Part shown: positions 17,403-26,474 of the stretch, one piece after another | Layout of the letters: each line of letters opens with the position of its first letter | Position numbering within the stretch: position 1 is the stretch's first letter | NCBI RefSeq assembly: GCF_002355515.1 | Contig: NZ_AP014809.1 | Span: 4,364,501 to 4,428,500 of the forward strand | DNA from: Methylorubrum populi | GTDB taxonomy: Bacteria; Pseudomonadota; Alphaproteobacteria; Rhizobiales; Beijerinckiaceae | DNA length: 64,000 nucleotides | Direction: 5' to 3' | Program-made: the position numbers and the translations under genes | Notes under the pieces: model-generated | The model's database searches: none | Told to the model about the DNA's origin: nothing | What the model saw: the letters and a program-made list of their open reading frames with translations, nothing else

Positions 17403-18877
17403 CCCGCCAGGCATGGTTCGCCGGCACCCTCGCCGCGCTCGCGGCGGGGGGCCTCGGCTACTGGGCCGGACAGCAGGACGGTCCCGTGCCGGCGCTGGTC
17501 GAGCGGGCCCGGCACGGCGTCGCCCGCTTGCTGCCCGCCGCGCAGGCGCCGGCTCCGTCCAAGCCCGCGTCCGGACCGGTGGTCTACTACCGGGACCCGG
17601 ACGGGAAGCCCGCCTACTCGGCGTCGCCGATGGTGACGGCGGACGGCCGGGAGTTCCGGGCCGTCCGCGCCAGCGAGGACGTGCGCTTCGACGACGGGGA
17701 CGGCGAGCCCATGCCCGCGGGCATGGCCGGGCACGGGACGGAGCCGGGCGACGCGGCCAAGCCCGGCGGCGACCGGCGCGTCCTCTATTACCGGAACCCG
17801 ATGGGCTTGGCCGACACCTCGCCGGTGCCGAAGAAGGACTCGATGGGGATGGACTACATCCCCGTCTATGCGGGCGAGGACGAGGGCGGCGTCGTGAAGG
17901 TGTCGCCGGGCAAGGTCCAGCGCACGGGCGTGCGGACCGAGCTCGCGGAGCGCCGCGTCCTGTCGGTTCTGGTGCGGGCGCCGGGCAGCGTCGAGGAGGA
18001 CGAGCGCCGCGTCTCCGTCATCGCCATGCGCACGGACGCCTTCATCGAGAAGGTCGAGCCGGTCACCACGGGCGACCATGTCCGCAAGGGCCAGCCGCTG
18101 CTGCGCCTGTTCGCGCCCGAGATCAACGCGGTCGCGGCCCAGTACCTGACCTCCATCGGCTACGAGGGCGGCCGTCGGCGTCTGGAGAACCTCGCCATCC
18201 CGCCGGAGGTCATCGACGAGATCGAGCGGACCCATAAGGTGCCGCCCTCCATCACGTGGTCCGCGCCCCGGGACGGCGTCGTGGTCGAGCGCAACGTCTC
18301 GGACGGGGTGAAGGCCAAGTCCGGCGACGTCCTTTTCCGCATCGCCGACCACACCCGCGTCTGGGTGCTGGCCGACGTGCCGGAGCGCGACCTCGCCGGG
18401 GTGGCGGAGGGTCAGAAGGCGACGGTGCGGGTCCGAGCCTTCCCCGACCGGACCTTCGCTGGGACGGTGACGCGGATCTACCCGCACCTGATGGCGGAGA
18501 CCCGCACCGCCCGGCTGCGCATCGAGCTGCCCAACCCCGACGGCGCACTGCGCCCCTCCATGTACGCCGACGTCGAGATCGCGACCGGCGACGCCAAGCC
18601 GGTGACCGCGGTGCCCGACGACGCCGTCATCGACACCGGCGAGCGCCAGGTCGTGCTGCTCGACCGGGGCGAGGGGCGCTTCGAGCCCAGGGCGGTGAAG
18701 GTCGGCCTGCGCGGCCGGGGCTACGTCGAGATCCGAGAGGGCGTGACGCCCGGCGACCGGGTGGTCACGGCGGCGAATTTCCTGATCGACGCCGAGAGCA
18801 ACCTGAAGGCGGCGCTCCAGTCCCAGACCGCACCGAAGGACGACCGCCAGGCGGCCGGCACTGGGGGCACGCCATGA
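17399..18877 (+). CDS. cusB: Cu(I)/Ag(I) RND efflux adaptor (CusB-like)
   Basis: A 492-residue periplasmic adaptor with an N-terminal anchor and two heavy-metal-binding-domain-like repeats: YYRDPDGKPAYSASPM (about 60-75) and YYRNPMGLADTSPVPKKDSM-GMDY (about 128-150), the second being the standard motif of CusB proteins. The membrane-fusion core follows (EERRVSVIAMRTDAFIEKVE, GDHVRKGQPL, DGVVVERNVSDGVKAKSGD). The C-terminal region ends with a barrel/MP domain and GVTPGDRVVTAANFLIDAES. It overlaps both the FixH-like gene and cusA by 4 bases, indicating translational coupling. The Met residues would receive Cu(I) and pass it to CusA. Confidence 0.92.
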   Translation: MTRQAWFAGTLAALAAGGLGYWAGQQDGPVPALVERARHGVARLLPAAQAPAPSKPASGPVVYYRDPDGKPAYSASPMVTADGREFRAVRASEDVRFDDGDGEPMPAGMAGHGTEPGDAAKPGGDRRVLYYRNPMGLADTSPVPKKDSMGMDYIPVYAGEDEGGVVKVSPGKVQRTGVRTELAERRVLSVLVRAPGSVEEDERRVSVIAMRTDAFIEKVEPVTTGDHVRKGQPLLRLFAPEINAVAAQYLTSIGYEGGRRRLENLAIPPEVIDEIERTHKVPPSITWSAPRDGVVVERNVSDGVKAKSGDVLFRIADHTRVWVLADVPERDLAGVAEGQKATVRVRAFPDRTFAGTVTRIYPHLMAETRTARLRIELPNPDGALRPSMYADVEIATGDAKPVTAVPDDAVIDTGERQVVLLDRGEGRFEPRAVKVGLRGRGYVEIREGVTPGDRVVTAANFLIDAESNLKAALQSQTAPKDDRQAAGTGGTP

Positions 18878-21800
18878 TCGCGCGCCTCATCGGCTGGTCG
18901 GCCCGCAACCTCGTGCTGGTGCTGATCGGCACTGTGTTCGCGGTCGCGACCGGCGTCCTGGCGCTGCGGACCCTGCCGCTCGACGCCATCCCCGACCTCT
19001 CGGACGTCCAGGCCATCGTCTACACCGAGTATCCAGGTCAAAGTCCGACGACCGTCGAAGACGTCGTGACGTTTCCCCTCTCGACCGCGATGCTGACGGT
19101 GCCGAAGGCGAAGGTCGTGCGCGGCTTCTCGTTCTTTGGTGTGTCCTTCGTCTACGTGATCTTCGAGGACGGCACCGACCCCTACTGGGCGCGGTCGCGC
19201 GTGCTGGAGTTCCTCAACGGGGCCGCGAGCCGGTTGCCCACCGGCGTGACGCCGACCCTCGGGCCCGACGCGACGGGGGTGGGCTGGGTCTACCAGTACG
19301 TGGTCGTCGCCAAGGAACGGACGCTCGCCGAGCTTCGGTCGCTGCAGGATTGGGTGATCCGGTTCGGCGCCTCGCGCGCCGAGGGCGTGGCCGAGGTCGC
19401 GGGCGTCGGCGGCTTCGTCAAGCAGTACAACGTGGTCGTGGACCCGAACCGCCTGCGCGCGCAGGGCATCCCCCTGTCCAAGCTCCGGGACGCGATCCGG
19501 TCGAGCAACGCCGACGTCGGCGGGCGCACGGTCGAGCTGTCCGAGTTCGAGTTCATGGTGCGCGGGCGCGGTTACCTGAAGAGCGTCGCCGATATCGAGA
19601 ACATCGTGCTCAAGACCGTGGGCGGCACGCCGCTGCGGCTCCGGGACGTCGCCCGGGTCGAGCTCGGGCCGGACGAGCGCCGCGGCATCACCGAGATGAA
19701 CGGCGAGGGCGAGGTCGCCGGCGGCATCGTCCTGCAGCGCTTCGACGCCAACGCACTCAACGTCATCGAGGGGGTGAAGGCGAAGCTCGCAGAGGTCGCG
19801 AAAAGCCTGCCGGCCGGCACCGAGATCCTGCCGGTCTACGACCGCTCGCAGCTCATCGACGCGGCGATCGACACCCTGCGCGACACGCTGGTCGAGGAGA
19901 GCATCGTCGTCTCTCTCGTCTGCATCGTGTTCCTGCTGCACGTGCGCAGCGCGCTCGTGGCCATCCTGATGCTGCCGGTCGGTATCCTGATGGCCTTCGC
20001 CGGCATGAGGGCGCTCGGAATCGGCGCCAACATCATGAGCCTGGGCGGCATCGCCATCGCGGTCGGCGCCATGGTCGACGCCGCCATCGTGATGATCGAG
20101 AACGCCCACAAGCACCTGGAGCGGGCGCCCCCGGGCAAGCCGCGGGTCGAGGTCCTCGTCGAGGCCGCTGCGGAGGTCGGGCCGTCCCTGTTCTTCTCGC
20201 TCCTCGTCATCACGGTGAGCTTCCTGCCGATCTTCACCCTGGAGAGCCAGGAGGGACGGCTGTTCGGGCCGCTCGCCTTCACCAAGACCTTCGCCATGGC
20301 GGCGGCGGCGCTCCTCTCGGTCACGCTGGTGCCAGCCCTGATGGTGCTGTTCGTGCGCGGGCGCATCGTCCCGGAGCACCGCAACCCGCTGAACCGGCTC
20401 CTGATCTGGCTGTACCGGCCTCTCATCGCCGGCGTTCTGCGAGCCCGACTCCTCACCATCCTGCTCGCCGTCGGCGTACTGGCCGCGACCGCTTGGCCGA
20501 CCCGGCAACTCGGATCCGAGTTCATGCCGGAGCTCGACGAAGGCACGCTGCTCTACATGCCGACGACCCTGCCGGGCATCTCGGTGACCAAGGCCGGCGA
20601 GCTCCTTTCGACCCAGGACCGCATCCTCCGAAATTTTCCGGAGGTCGCCTCGGTCTACGGCAAGGCGGGACGCGCCAACACGGCGACCGACCCGGCGCCG
20701 ATGGAGATGTTCGAGACGGTCATCACCCTGAAGCCGAAGGCGGAGTGGCGCCCCGGCGTGACCCTCGCCAGCCTAAGGGCCGAGATGGACCAAGCCCTGC
20801 AGTTCCCGGGCGTGTCGAACGCATGGACGCAGCCGATCCGCGCCCGCATCGACATGCTCTCGACCGGCATCCGCACGCCGGTCGGCGTGAAGGTGCTCGG
20901 CACCGACCTGAAGGAGATGGAAGGGGTCGCCCGCCAGGTCGAGGCCGTCGTCCGGGCTGTGCCGGGGACGTCGAGCGCCTATGCCGAGCGGGTCATCGGC
21001 GGCTATTTCCTCGACATCGCCCCGGACCGCGAGGCGCTCGGGCGCTACGGGCTGATGGTCGGAGACGTTCAGGACGTCGTCGCGACGGCCCTGGGTGGGC
21101 AGTCCGTGACGAACACGGTCGAGGGCCGCGAGCGCTACACCGTCAATGTGCGCTACCCGCGCGCCTTCCGCTCGGACCCAAGGGCCATCGCGACAGAGGT
21201 CCAGGTGCCGCTGCCGACCGGCGGCACGGTGCCGCTCGGTGAGGTGGCGAAGGTCGAGCTCACCCGAGGGCCGACCTCGATCCGCACCGAGAACGGGCAG
21301 CTCGCGGTCTACCTCTTCGTCGACATCGCCGGGCGAGACCTCGGCGGCTACGTCGCCGAGGCGCGCAACGCGGTGGCAGACGCGGTGCGGCTTCCCCAGG
21401 GCACGACCCTGCAGTGGAGCGGACAGTACGAGTACCTGGAGCGTGCGGAGGCGCGCCTCGCGGTCGTGGTGCCGCTGACGCTGCTGATCGTGTTCCTGCT
21501 GCTCTACCTGAACTTCCGGCGCCTGACCGAGACACTCATCGTGATGCTGTCGCTGCCTTTTGCCCTGGTCGGCGGGGTGTGGCTGCTCTGGTGGATGGGC
21601 TTCAACCTGTCGGTCGCTGTGGCGGTCGGCTTCATCGCCCTGGCCGGCGTCGCTGCCGAGACCGGGGTGATCATGCTGGTCTACCTCGACCACGCCCTCG
21701 ACGAGGTCCGCGCCCAGTGCGAGCGCGAGGGACGCCCGCTCGCGCGCCCGGACCTGCGCCGGGCCATCATGGTCGGCGCGGTCGAGCGGGTCCGGCCCAA

Positions 21801-22047
21801 GATGATGACGGTCGTCGCCATCATGGCGGGCCTGCTGCCCATCCTCTGGAGTACCGGTTCAGGCTCCGAGGTCATGCAGCGCATCGCGGTGCCGATGATC
21901 GGCGGGATGGTCTCCTCAACCGTGCTGACCCTGGTGGTCATCCCGGCGGTCTACGCCCTGGTGAAGGGGCGGGGCCTGCCCCCGGCCGGCGCGGTCCGCG
22001 AGGGGACGGATGGTGAGGCGATGCGGCTGCCGCAGGCGGCCGAGTGA
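18874..22047 (+). CDS. cusA: Cu(I)/Ag(I) RND efflux pump (CusA-like, HME4 type)
   Basis: A 1057-residue permease. The frame is open far upstream, but ATG 18874 overlaps the cusB stop and begins the typical MIARLIGWSARNLVLVLIG. TM4 has AIAVGAMVDAAIVMIENAHK, as in E. coli CusA. The three Cu(I)-binding methionines of CusA (M573, M623, M672) align with Met562 (LLYMPTTLPGIS), Met612 (PMEMFET) and Met661 (RIDMLSTG), with identical spacing of 50 and 49 residues. This makes Cu(I)/Ag(I) the confident substrate. The outer-membrane partner is not in the operon. A DUF411 protein follows after 19 bases. Confidence 0.95.
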   Translation: MIARLIGWSARNLVLVLIGTVFAVATGVLALRTLPLDAIPDLSDVQAIVYTEYPGQSPTTVEDVVTFPLSTAMLTVPKAKVVRGFSFFGVSFVYVIFEDGTDPYWARSRVLEFLNGAASRLPTGVTPTLGPDATGVGWVYQYVVVAKERTLAELRSLQDWVIRFGASRAEGVAEVAGVGGFVKQYNVVVDPNRLRAQGIPLSKLRDAIRSSNADVGGRTVELSEFEFMVRGRGYLKSVADIENIVLKTVGGTPLRLRDVARVELGPDERRGITEMNGEGEVAGGIVLQRFDANALNVIEGVKAKLAEVAKSLPAGTEILPVYDRSQLIDAAIDTLRDTLVEESIVVSLVCIVFLLHVRSALVAILMLPVGILMAFAGMRALGIGANIMSLGGIAIAVGAMVDAAIVMIENAHKHLERAPPGKPRVEVLVEAAAEVGPSLFFSLLVITVSFLPIFTLESQEGRLFGPLAFTKTFAMAAAALLSVTLVPALMVLFVRGRIVPEHRNPLNRLLIWLYRPLIAGVLRARLLTILLAVGVLAATAWPTRQLGSEFMPELDEGTLLYMPTTLPGISVTKAGELLSTQDRILRNFPEVASVYGKAGRANTATDPAPMEMFETVITLKPKAEWRPGVTLASLRAEMDQALQFPGVSNAWTQPIRARIDMLSTGIRTPVGVKVLGTDLKEMEGVARQVEAVVRAVPGTSSAYAERVIGGYFLDIAPDREALGRYGLMVGDVQDVVATALGGQSVTNTVEGRERYTVNVRYPRAFRSDPRAIATEVQVPLPTGGTVPLGEVAKVELTRGPTSIRTENGQLAVYLFVDIAGRDLGGYVAEARNAVADAVRLPQGTTLQWSGQYEYLERAEARLAVVVPLTLLIVFLLLYLNFRRLTETLIVMLSLPFALVGGVWLLWWMGFNLSVAVAVGFIALAGVAAETGVIMLVYLDHALDEVRAQCEREGRPLARPDLRRAIMVGAVERVRPKMMTVVAIMAGLLPILWSTGSGSEVMQRIAVPMIGGMVSSTVLTLVVIPAVYALVKGRGLPPAGAVREGTDGEAMRLPQAAE

Positions 22048-22066
22048 GAGCGAACGGGAGATGACG

Positions 22067-22543
22067 ATGAGGAGCGATGCGATGCCATCCAGACGTACCG
22101 TGCTCGTGGGTTTGGCGGTGGGGCTGATGCTTGGACGGGGCGCCTTGGCGGAGGGGCCGCCGATGGTCGCGGTGACCAAGGACCCGAGCTGCGGCTGCTG
22201 CGAGAGATGGGTCACCCACCTGCGCGAGGCCGGCTTCACCGTCACCGTGACCGAGGGCCCGGTGAACCCGCTCAAGATCCGCCTGGGGGTGCCTCGCGAG
22301 CTTGCCTCCTGCCACACCGCCCAGGTCGGCGGCTACGTGATCGAGGGGCACGTCCCGGCCGGGGCGATCAAGCGGCTCCTCGCGGAGCGACCCGAGGGAA
22401 TGGGTCTGGCCGTGCCAGGCATGCCGGTCGGTTCGCCCGGCATGGAGGTCGAGGACATGCAGCCTGATACCTACGACGTCGTCCTGTTTGGGAAGGACGG
22501 TCGGTCGACGTTCGCGCGGTACCGCGGCGGGGAACTAACCTGA
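22067..22543 (+). CDS. DUF411 metal-binding protein
   Basis: A 158-residue secreted protein: twin-arginine-like start (PSRRTVLVGLAVGLMLG), then VTKDPSCGCCERWVTHLREA, the DUF411 signature with a CGCC thiol cluster, and later SCHTAQVGGYVIEGHVPA and MGLAVPGMPVGSPGME. DUF411 proteins are found with copper efflux genes and are thought to bind Cu in the periplasm. I chose ATG 22067, 6 bases after CGGGAG; ATG 22082 (MPSRRT) after GGAGCG is an alternative. It closes the Cus operon and meets the convergent NYN gene 13 bases later. Confidence 0.88.
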   Translation: MRSDAMPSRRTVLVGLAVGLMLGRGALAEGPPMVAVTKDPSCGCCERWVTHLREAGFTVTVTEGPVNPLKIRLGVPRELASCHTAQVGGYVIEGHVPAGAIKRLLAERPEGMGLAVPGMPVGSPGMEVEDMQPDTYDVVLFGKDGRSTFARYRGGELT

Positions 22544-22556
22544 GGCCACGGCGGAT

Positions 22557-23297
22557 TCAGCGCTCGGGCATCGCCGCCGCCGGCGCGGCCGCCTTCGCCC
22601 CCGACTTGGGCGCGGGCTTCGGACGCTGGTCCCACATCACGTAGCCGGCCGGCGGGTCGTACTCGTGCGGGCGCATGACGGAGGCCTGCCCCTCCGCGGT
22701 GACGAGCCCCGGGAACAGCGCCCTCTCGATATGCTCCCGGTTAAGCGCGATCTTGTGCGGGGTGTGCGACAGGATGTGCTGCGAGTGGGTCCGGCCCGGG
22801 GGGCTGACGCTGACGAGCTTCTTGCCGGGAAAGCGCTTGGCGAACAGCTTGGCTGTCGCCGCCTGGTCCGTATCGGCGGTCAGGAGATATGCAGTATCCA
22901 TGACGTCCTGTACTGCGTCGTCATAGACGCTAAGCGCAAGGTTGATGTCCGTCGCCTTCTCGGTCGGCTTCTGCCAAGTGGAGCCACAGTCCCGGCACTT
23001 GGCGTCTTCATGGCTGAAGTGGCCGAGGACGGTCTCGACGCCGACCAGTTTGAGGGCGCGGACCAAGCGCTCGTGGCGGATTTTCTTGCTGTGATCGCCC
23101 GGGTAATAGGCCGTGCAGAACACGACGCGAACGAGCTTTTCCGACTGGCGCGGGATGATCGACTCCCCCAGCTTCCAGAAGTTGCACCACTTCAGAAAGG
23201 GCTCTCCTAAATCATTGACGGAATGATACAAATTGAAGCCGTCGATGTAGAGTGCAGCCCGGATCCTGGATTTTCCCGCTTGACTATCCAGCTCCAT
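22557..23297 (-). CDS. NYN-domain (PIN-like) nuclease
   Basis: A 246-residue cytoplasmic protein with the NYN/LabA fold: ALYIDGFNLYHSV (first acidic residue), KATDINLALSVYDDA (second) and YLLTADTDQAATAKL (third), giving the Asp cluster that binds metal for RNA cleavage in this family. A small CRDCGSTWQKP knuckle before the second motif may hold zinc. The C-terminus is a Pro/Ala/Lys-rich tail. Stand-alone NYN proteins have roles in RNA processing and sometimes in phage or plasmid defence; the role here is unknown. It is monocistronic, convergent with the Cus operon. Confidence 0.88.
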   Translation of the reverse strand: MELDSQAGKSRIRAALYIDGFNLYHSVNDLGEPFLKWCNFWKLGESIIPRQSEKLVRVVFCTAYYPGDHSKKIRHERLVRALKLVGVETVLGHFSHEDAKCRDCGSTWQKPTEKATDINLALSVYDDAVQDVMDTAYLLTADTDQAATAKLFAKRFPGKKLVSVSPPGRTHSQHILSHTPHKIALNREHIERALFPGLVTAEGQASVMRPHEYDPPAGYVMWDQRPKPAPKSGAKAAAPAAAMPER

Positions 23298-23365
23298 GCA
23301 CTCATATCCGATCCGTCAACGCTGAACGGTGCGCCGTCAGCAACCCATGGGCTCCGGCCCGTGTG

Positions 23366-23393
23366 AAGCCCACAGGTTCCAACCTGTGGGCTT
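23366..23393. terminator. perfect 13-bp inverted repeat upstream of the NYN gene
   Basis: AAGCCCACAGGTT-CC-AACCTGTGGGCTT is a perfect palindrome followed on the + strand by CTTGGTTT. It lies 69 bases from the NYN start in a gene-free stretch (23298-23569). It could be an intrinsic terminator for rightward transcription or an operator for the NYN gene; no gene reads into it from the left on the + strand. Confidence 0.45.
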
Positions 23394-23569
23394 CTTGGTT
23401 TCCGAGGCTGTTCTATTCTGAGTTCGCCTCGCGTGGTACTGTCTTTTTGTCTCTCGCGAGTTGACCGCGCCGGCCCTTCCGGCTTTGGCCGCCGGCATGG
23501 TATCCCCGGGCCTCGTAAGGTCGCGGTGACAAGCCCGCGGTGCTCGTCGGGTGGAACGGGGCGGTTCGC

Positions 23570-23758
23570 GTGGAACGCCATTCCTGGGGCCAGAGGAACG
23601 CGGGTCGCCGCCGTCGCGTCAGGCCGCATGTCCGGGCCGCCGCACGCCGAGCCTTCGTCGCGATTACGGTGGGTCTCCTCGCCGTCGCGTGCTGCGGGTT
23701 CGCGGCCAAGGGGTTGTTCGAGAGCCGGGTGCTGATGACGCCCTACGTCGCTCGCTGA
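23570..23758 (+). CDS. possible 62-residue basic membrane protein
   Basis: From GTG 23570 the frame encodes a basic N-terminus (GRRRRVRPHVRAAARR) and a single hydrophobic helix (FVAITVGLLAVACCGFAA), ending LMTPYVAR just before the merR gene. It resembles the small protein at 7702-7872 in sharing RRRxRPHVR ahead of the helix. The ribosome-binding site is weak and the start uncertain. No family is recognised. Confidence 0.35.
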   Translation: MERHSWGQRNAGRRRRVRPHVRAAARRAFVAITVGLLAVACCGFAAKGLFESRVLMTPYVAR

Positions 23759-23776
23759 CCTCCGGGCCCAGGTCGC

Positions 23777-24178
23777 TCACGCAGGCTCACCCGACGGCGA
23801 CAGGGCCTCGATGATGCGGCAGTCGGCGACCGACCCGCAGCCGCACTGGCCGATGACTTCGCGGAGTTCCGAGGCGAGCCGGGTCAGGTCGGCCAGCTTG
23901 CGCTCCACGTCGGCGAGATGGGCGCGGGCGATGGTGTCGACCTCGCCGCAGGAGCGCTCACGGTCGTCCGCCAGGGCGAGCAGGTCCCGGATCTGCTCCA
24001 CGGTGAACCCCAGGGCGCGACCGCGGCGGATGAAGCTCAGCCGGCGCAGGTGCTCGGGCCCGTAGAGCCGGTAGTTACCGCTCGACCGCGCCGGCGGGGG
24101 CAGCAACCCGACCTTCTCGTACCACCGGACCGTCTCGACACGGGTCTGCGTGGCCTCCGCGAGGCTGCCGATGGTCAT
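23777..24178 (-). CDS. MerR-family metal sensor (ZntR/CadR/PbrR-like)
   Basis: A 133-residue regulator starting MTIGSLAEATQTRVETVRWY, the MerR winged-helix DNA-binding region, then YRLYGPEHLRRLSFI and a dimerisation helix. Cys77, Cys112, Cys114 and Cys120 (the latter in QCGCGSVADCRII) match the Zn/Cd/Pb-sensing cysteines of ZntR, CadR and PbrR. An in-frame extension to 24319 overlaps the divergent ATPase and the operator, so ATG 24178 is the start. It would activate the divergent P-type ATPase gene by distorting the operator at 24201-24231. Confidence 0.9.
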   Translation of the reverse strand: MTIGSLAEATQTRVETVRWYEKVGLLPPPARSSGNYRLYGPEHLRRLSFIRRGRALGFTVEQIRDLLALADDRERSCGEVDTIARAHLADVERKLADLTRLASELREVIGQCGCGSVADCRIIEALSPSGEPA

Positions 24179-24200
24179 GGAAGAGGCGGTCCGCACGGCC

Positions 24201-24231
24201 TTGACCCTGTAGTGACTACAGGGTGCATGTA
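24201..24231 (+). promoter_or_regulatory. MerR-type operator/promoter of the zntA-like gene
   Basis: TTGACC (24201-24206) overlaps ACCCTGTAGT-G-ACTACAGGGT, a perfect 10-bp dyad, the classic ZntR/CadR/PbrR operator. A -10 element would fall 19-20 bases after the -35 (around CATGTA, 24226-24231). It lies between the divergent merR and ATPase starts, as expected for metal-induced activation. Confidence 0.85.
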
Positions 24232-24278
24232 GGGGGCCTTCCCAGTCCGGACCAGGAGCCCGGCGAACGGAGCGCACC

Positions 24279-26474
24279 ATGAACCAGGCCGCCGGCGCGG
24301 ACCGCACATCCTTCCCCACGAACGGACCGCAGGCTCTGCGCTACAGGGTCAAGGGCATGGACTGCCCGACCTGCGCCGGGAAGATCGAGACCGCCGTCTC
24401 CCGACTGCCGGGCGTCGCGGACGTGCGCGTGAACTACGGCAGCCAAGTCCTCGACCTCGCGCTCGATGAGGCTGCGACGCCGAGGACCGAATTGGAGGGG
24501 CGGATCGAGCGCCTGGGCTACGGCGTCGCGCCGCTCCCCACGGCCTCGGACCTAGCCATGGCCCAAGCCTCGGGCGGCGCCCCGCCCGCCGAGACTGCGG
24601 AGGAGCCCGAGCCGCCGCTCTGGCGGACCCGGAAGGCGCTGCTGGGCATCCTGATCGGCGCCCTGTTCGCCGCCGGCTTCCTGGTCGAGCAGATCGCGCC
24701 GGGGGTGGCGGGCGAGTACGCCTACTGGCCAGGGGCGCTCGTCGGCCTCGCCTATTACGGCCGCCGCGCGGCCGTGGCGACGTTCGCCGGCACGCCCTTC
24801 TCCATCGAGATGCTGATGTCGGTCGCGACCGCGGGGGCGCTCGCCATCCACGCCGCCGAGGAGGCCGCCATCGTCGTGCTGCTCTTCACGGTCGGCGAGA
24901 TGCTGGAGGTCGTGGCGGCGGGCCGGGCGCGGGCTGGCATCAAGGCGCTCGCCGCTCTGGTGCCGAAGACCGCCCGCCTCGTCGACGAGGCTGATGGCAC
25001 CATCCGCGAGGTGGCCGCCGCGTCGCTGGCCATCGGTCAGGTCGTGGTCGTGCGGCCGGGCGACCGCGTGCCCGCCGACGGTGTGATCACCGACGGCGCG
25101 TCGAGCCTCGACGAGTCCCCCATCACCGGCGAGTCGGTCCCGAAGCCCAAGGAGGTCGGCGACCCGGTCTACGCCGGCAGCGTCAACGCCGACGGTGCGC
25201 TCCAGGTCCGGGTCACAAAGACGGCGGCCGACAACACGGTCGCCCGCATCCTGCACCTCGTCGAGGAGGCGCAAGCGTCGAAGTCGCCCACGGCGCGCTT
25301 CATCGACCGGTTCAGCGCGGTCTACACGCCCATCGCGTTCGCGTTCGCGGCCGCGGTCGCGGTCGTGCCGCCGCTGCTCGGCGCCGACTGGGGCACCTGG
25401 ATCTACCGGGGCCTGGCGCTCCTCCTCATTGCCTGCCCCTGCGCGCTGGTGCTCTCGACCCCGGCGGCCATCGCCTCCGGACTGGCCGCCGGTGCGCGAC
25501 GCGGGCTGCTCGTGAAGGGCGGCGCCGCACTGGAGGTCATCGGGCGGGTGCGTACGGTCGCGTTCGACAAGACCGGGACGCTGACCGCCGGACGGCCGCG
25601 GGTCTCGGACATCCTGGTCTTCGCCCCAGACGCGTCGGAGCGCTCGCTTCTCGGGTTGGCCGCCGCGGTCGAGAGCGGAAGCAGCCACCCCATCGCCCGG
25701 GCCATCCTCGACCGGGCGAGCGCGGACGGGGTGCCGCTGCGCCCGACGCGGGACGCCCGCGCCATCCCCGGCAAGGCGGTGTCGGCCACGGTGATGGGTC
25801 AGACGGTGCTCGTCGCCTCCCCACGCCACGCCGCCGAGAGCGCGCGGCTCGGCCCCGAGGCCGAGCGCGCGGTCGCGGACCTGGAAGCCGGCGGCAAGAC
25901 GGTGGTCATCGTCGTCCGCGGCGCCGAGGCCTTGGGCGCCATCGCGGTCCGGGACGAGCCCCGCGCCGACGCAGCGGCCGGCATCTCGGCCCTGCGGAGG
26001 CTCGGCGTCCGCAGTGTGATGCTGACCGGCGACAACCGGCGCACGGGCCAGGCGGTCGCGTCCGAACTCGGGCTCGACGTGAAGGCCGAGCTCCTGCCTC
26101 AGGACAAGCTCGCCGAGATCGCGGCCCTGAAGGCGGCGGCTCCGGTGGCAATGGTCGGCGACGGCATCAACGACGCGCCGGCGCTCGCCGCCGCCAGCGT
26201 CGGCATCGCGATGGGCGGCGGCACCGACGCGGCCCTGGAAACGGCGGACGCGGCGGTGCTGAACGACCGGGTGGGCGACGTGGCCGCGCTGGTCTCCCTC
26301 TCTCGGGCGACCCTGGGCAATATCCGCCAGAACGTCGCGATCGCCCTCGGTCTGAAGGCCGTGTTCCTGGTGACGACCATCGCAGGCATCACCGGCCTCT
26401 GGCCGGCCATCCTGGCCGACACCGGCGCGACCGTCCTGGTGACGGCCAACGCGCTCCGTCTCCTGAGGGCCTGA
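24279..26474 (+). CDS. zntA: Zn/Cd/Pb-exporting P1B-type ATPase (ZntA/CadA-like)
   Basis: A 731-residue inner-membrane ATPase that would pump Zn2+, Cd2+ or Pb2+ to the periplasm. One HMA domain has GMDCPTCAGKIE (Cys29, Cys32). The membrane metal site is Cys386-Pro-Cys388 (IACPCALVLSTPAAI), the phosphorylated Asp430 is in FDKTGTLT, and SSHPIARAIL, MLTGDNRRTG and [13 protein letters not shown] follow. It is controlled by the divergent MerR regulator through a textbook operator. Its stop overlaps the start of lspA (TGATG), recalling the pbrA-pbrB/C arrangement of lead-resistance operons. Confidence 0.95.
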   Translation: MNQAAGADRTSFPTNGPQALRYRVKGMDCPTCAGKIETAVSRLPGVADVRVNYGSQVLDLALDEAATPRTELEGRIERLGYGVAPLPTASDLAMAQASGGAPPAETAEEPEPPLWRTRKALLGILIGALFAAGFLVEQIAPGVAGEYAYWPGALVGLAYYGRRAAVATFAGTPFSIEMLMSVATAGALAIHAAEEAAIVVLLFTVGEMLEVVAAGRARAGIKALAALVPKTARLVDEADGTIREVAAASLAIGQVVVVRPGDRVPADGVITDGASSLDESPITGESVPKPKEVGDPVYAGSVNADGALQVRVTKTAADNTVARILHLVEEAQASKSPTARFIDRFSAVYTPIAFAFAAAVAVVPPLLGADWGTWIYRGLALLLIACPCALVLSTPAAIASGLAAGARRGLLVKGGAALEVIGRVRTVAFDKTGTLTAGRPRVSDILVFAPDASERSLLGLAAAVESGSSHPIARAILDRASADGVPLRPTRDARAIPGKAVSATVMGQTVLVASPRHAAESARLGPEAERAVADLEAGGKTVVIVVRGAEALGAIAVRDEPRADAAAGISALRRLGVRSVMLTGDNRRTGQAVASELGLDVKAELLPQDKLAEIAALKAAAPVAMVGDGINDAPALAAASVGIAMGGGTDAALETADAAVLNDRVGDVAALVSLSRATLGNIRQNVAIALGLKAVFLVTTIAGITGLWPAILADTGATVLVTANALRLLRA

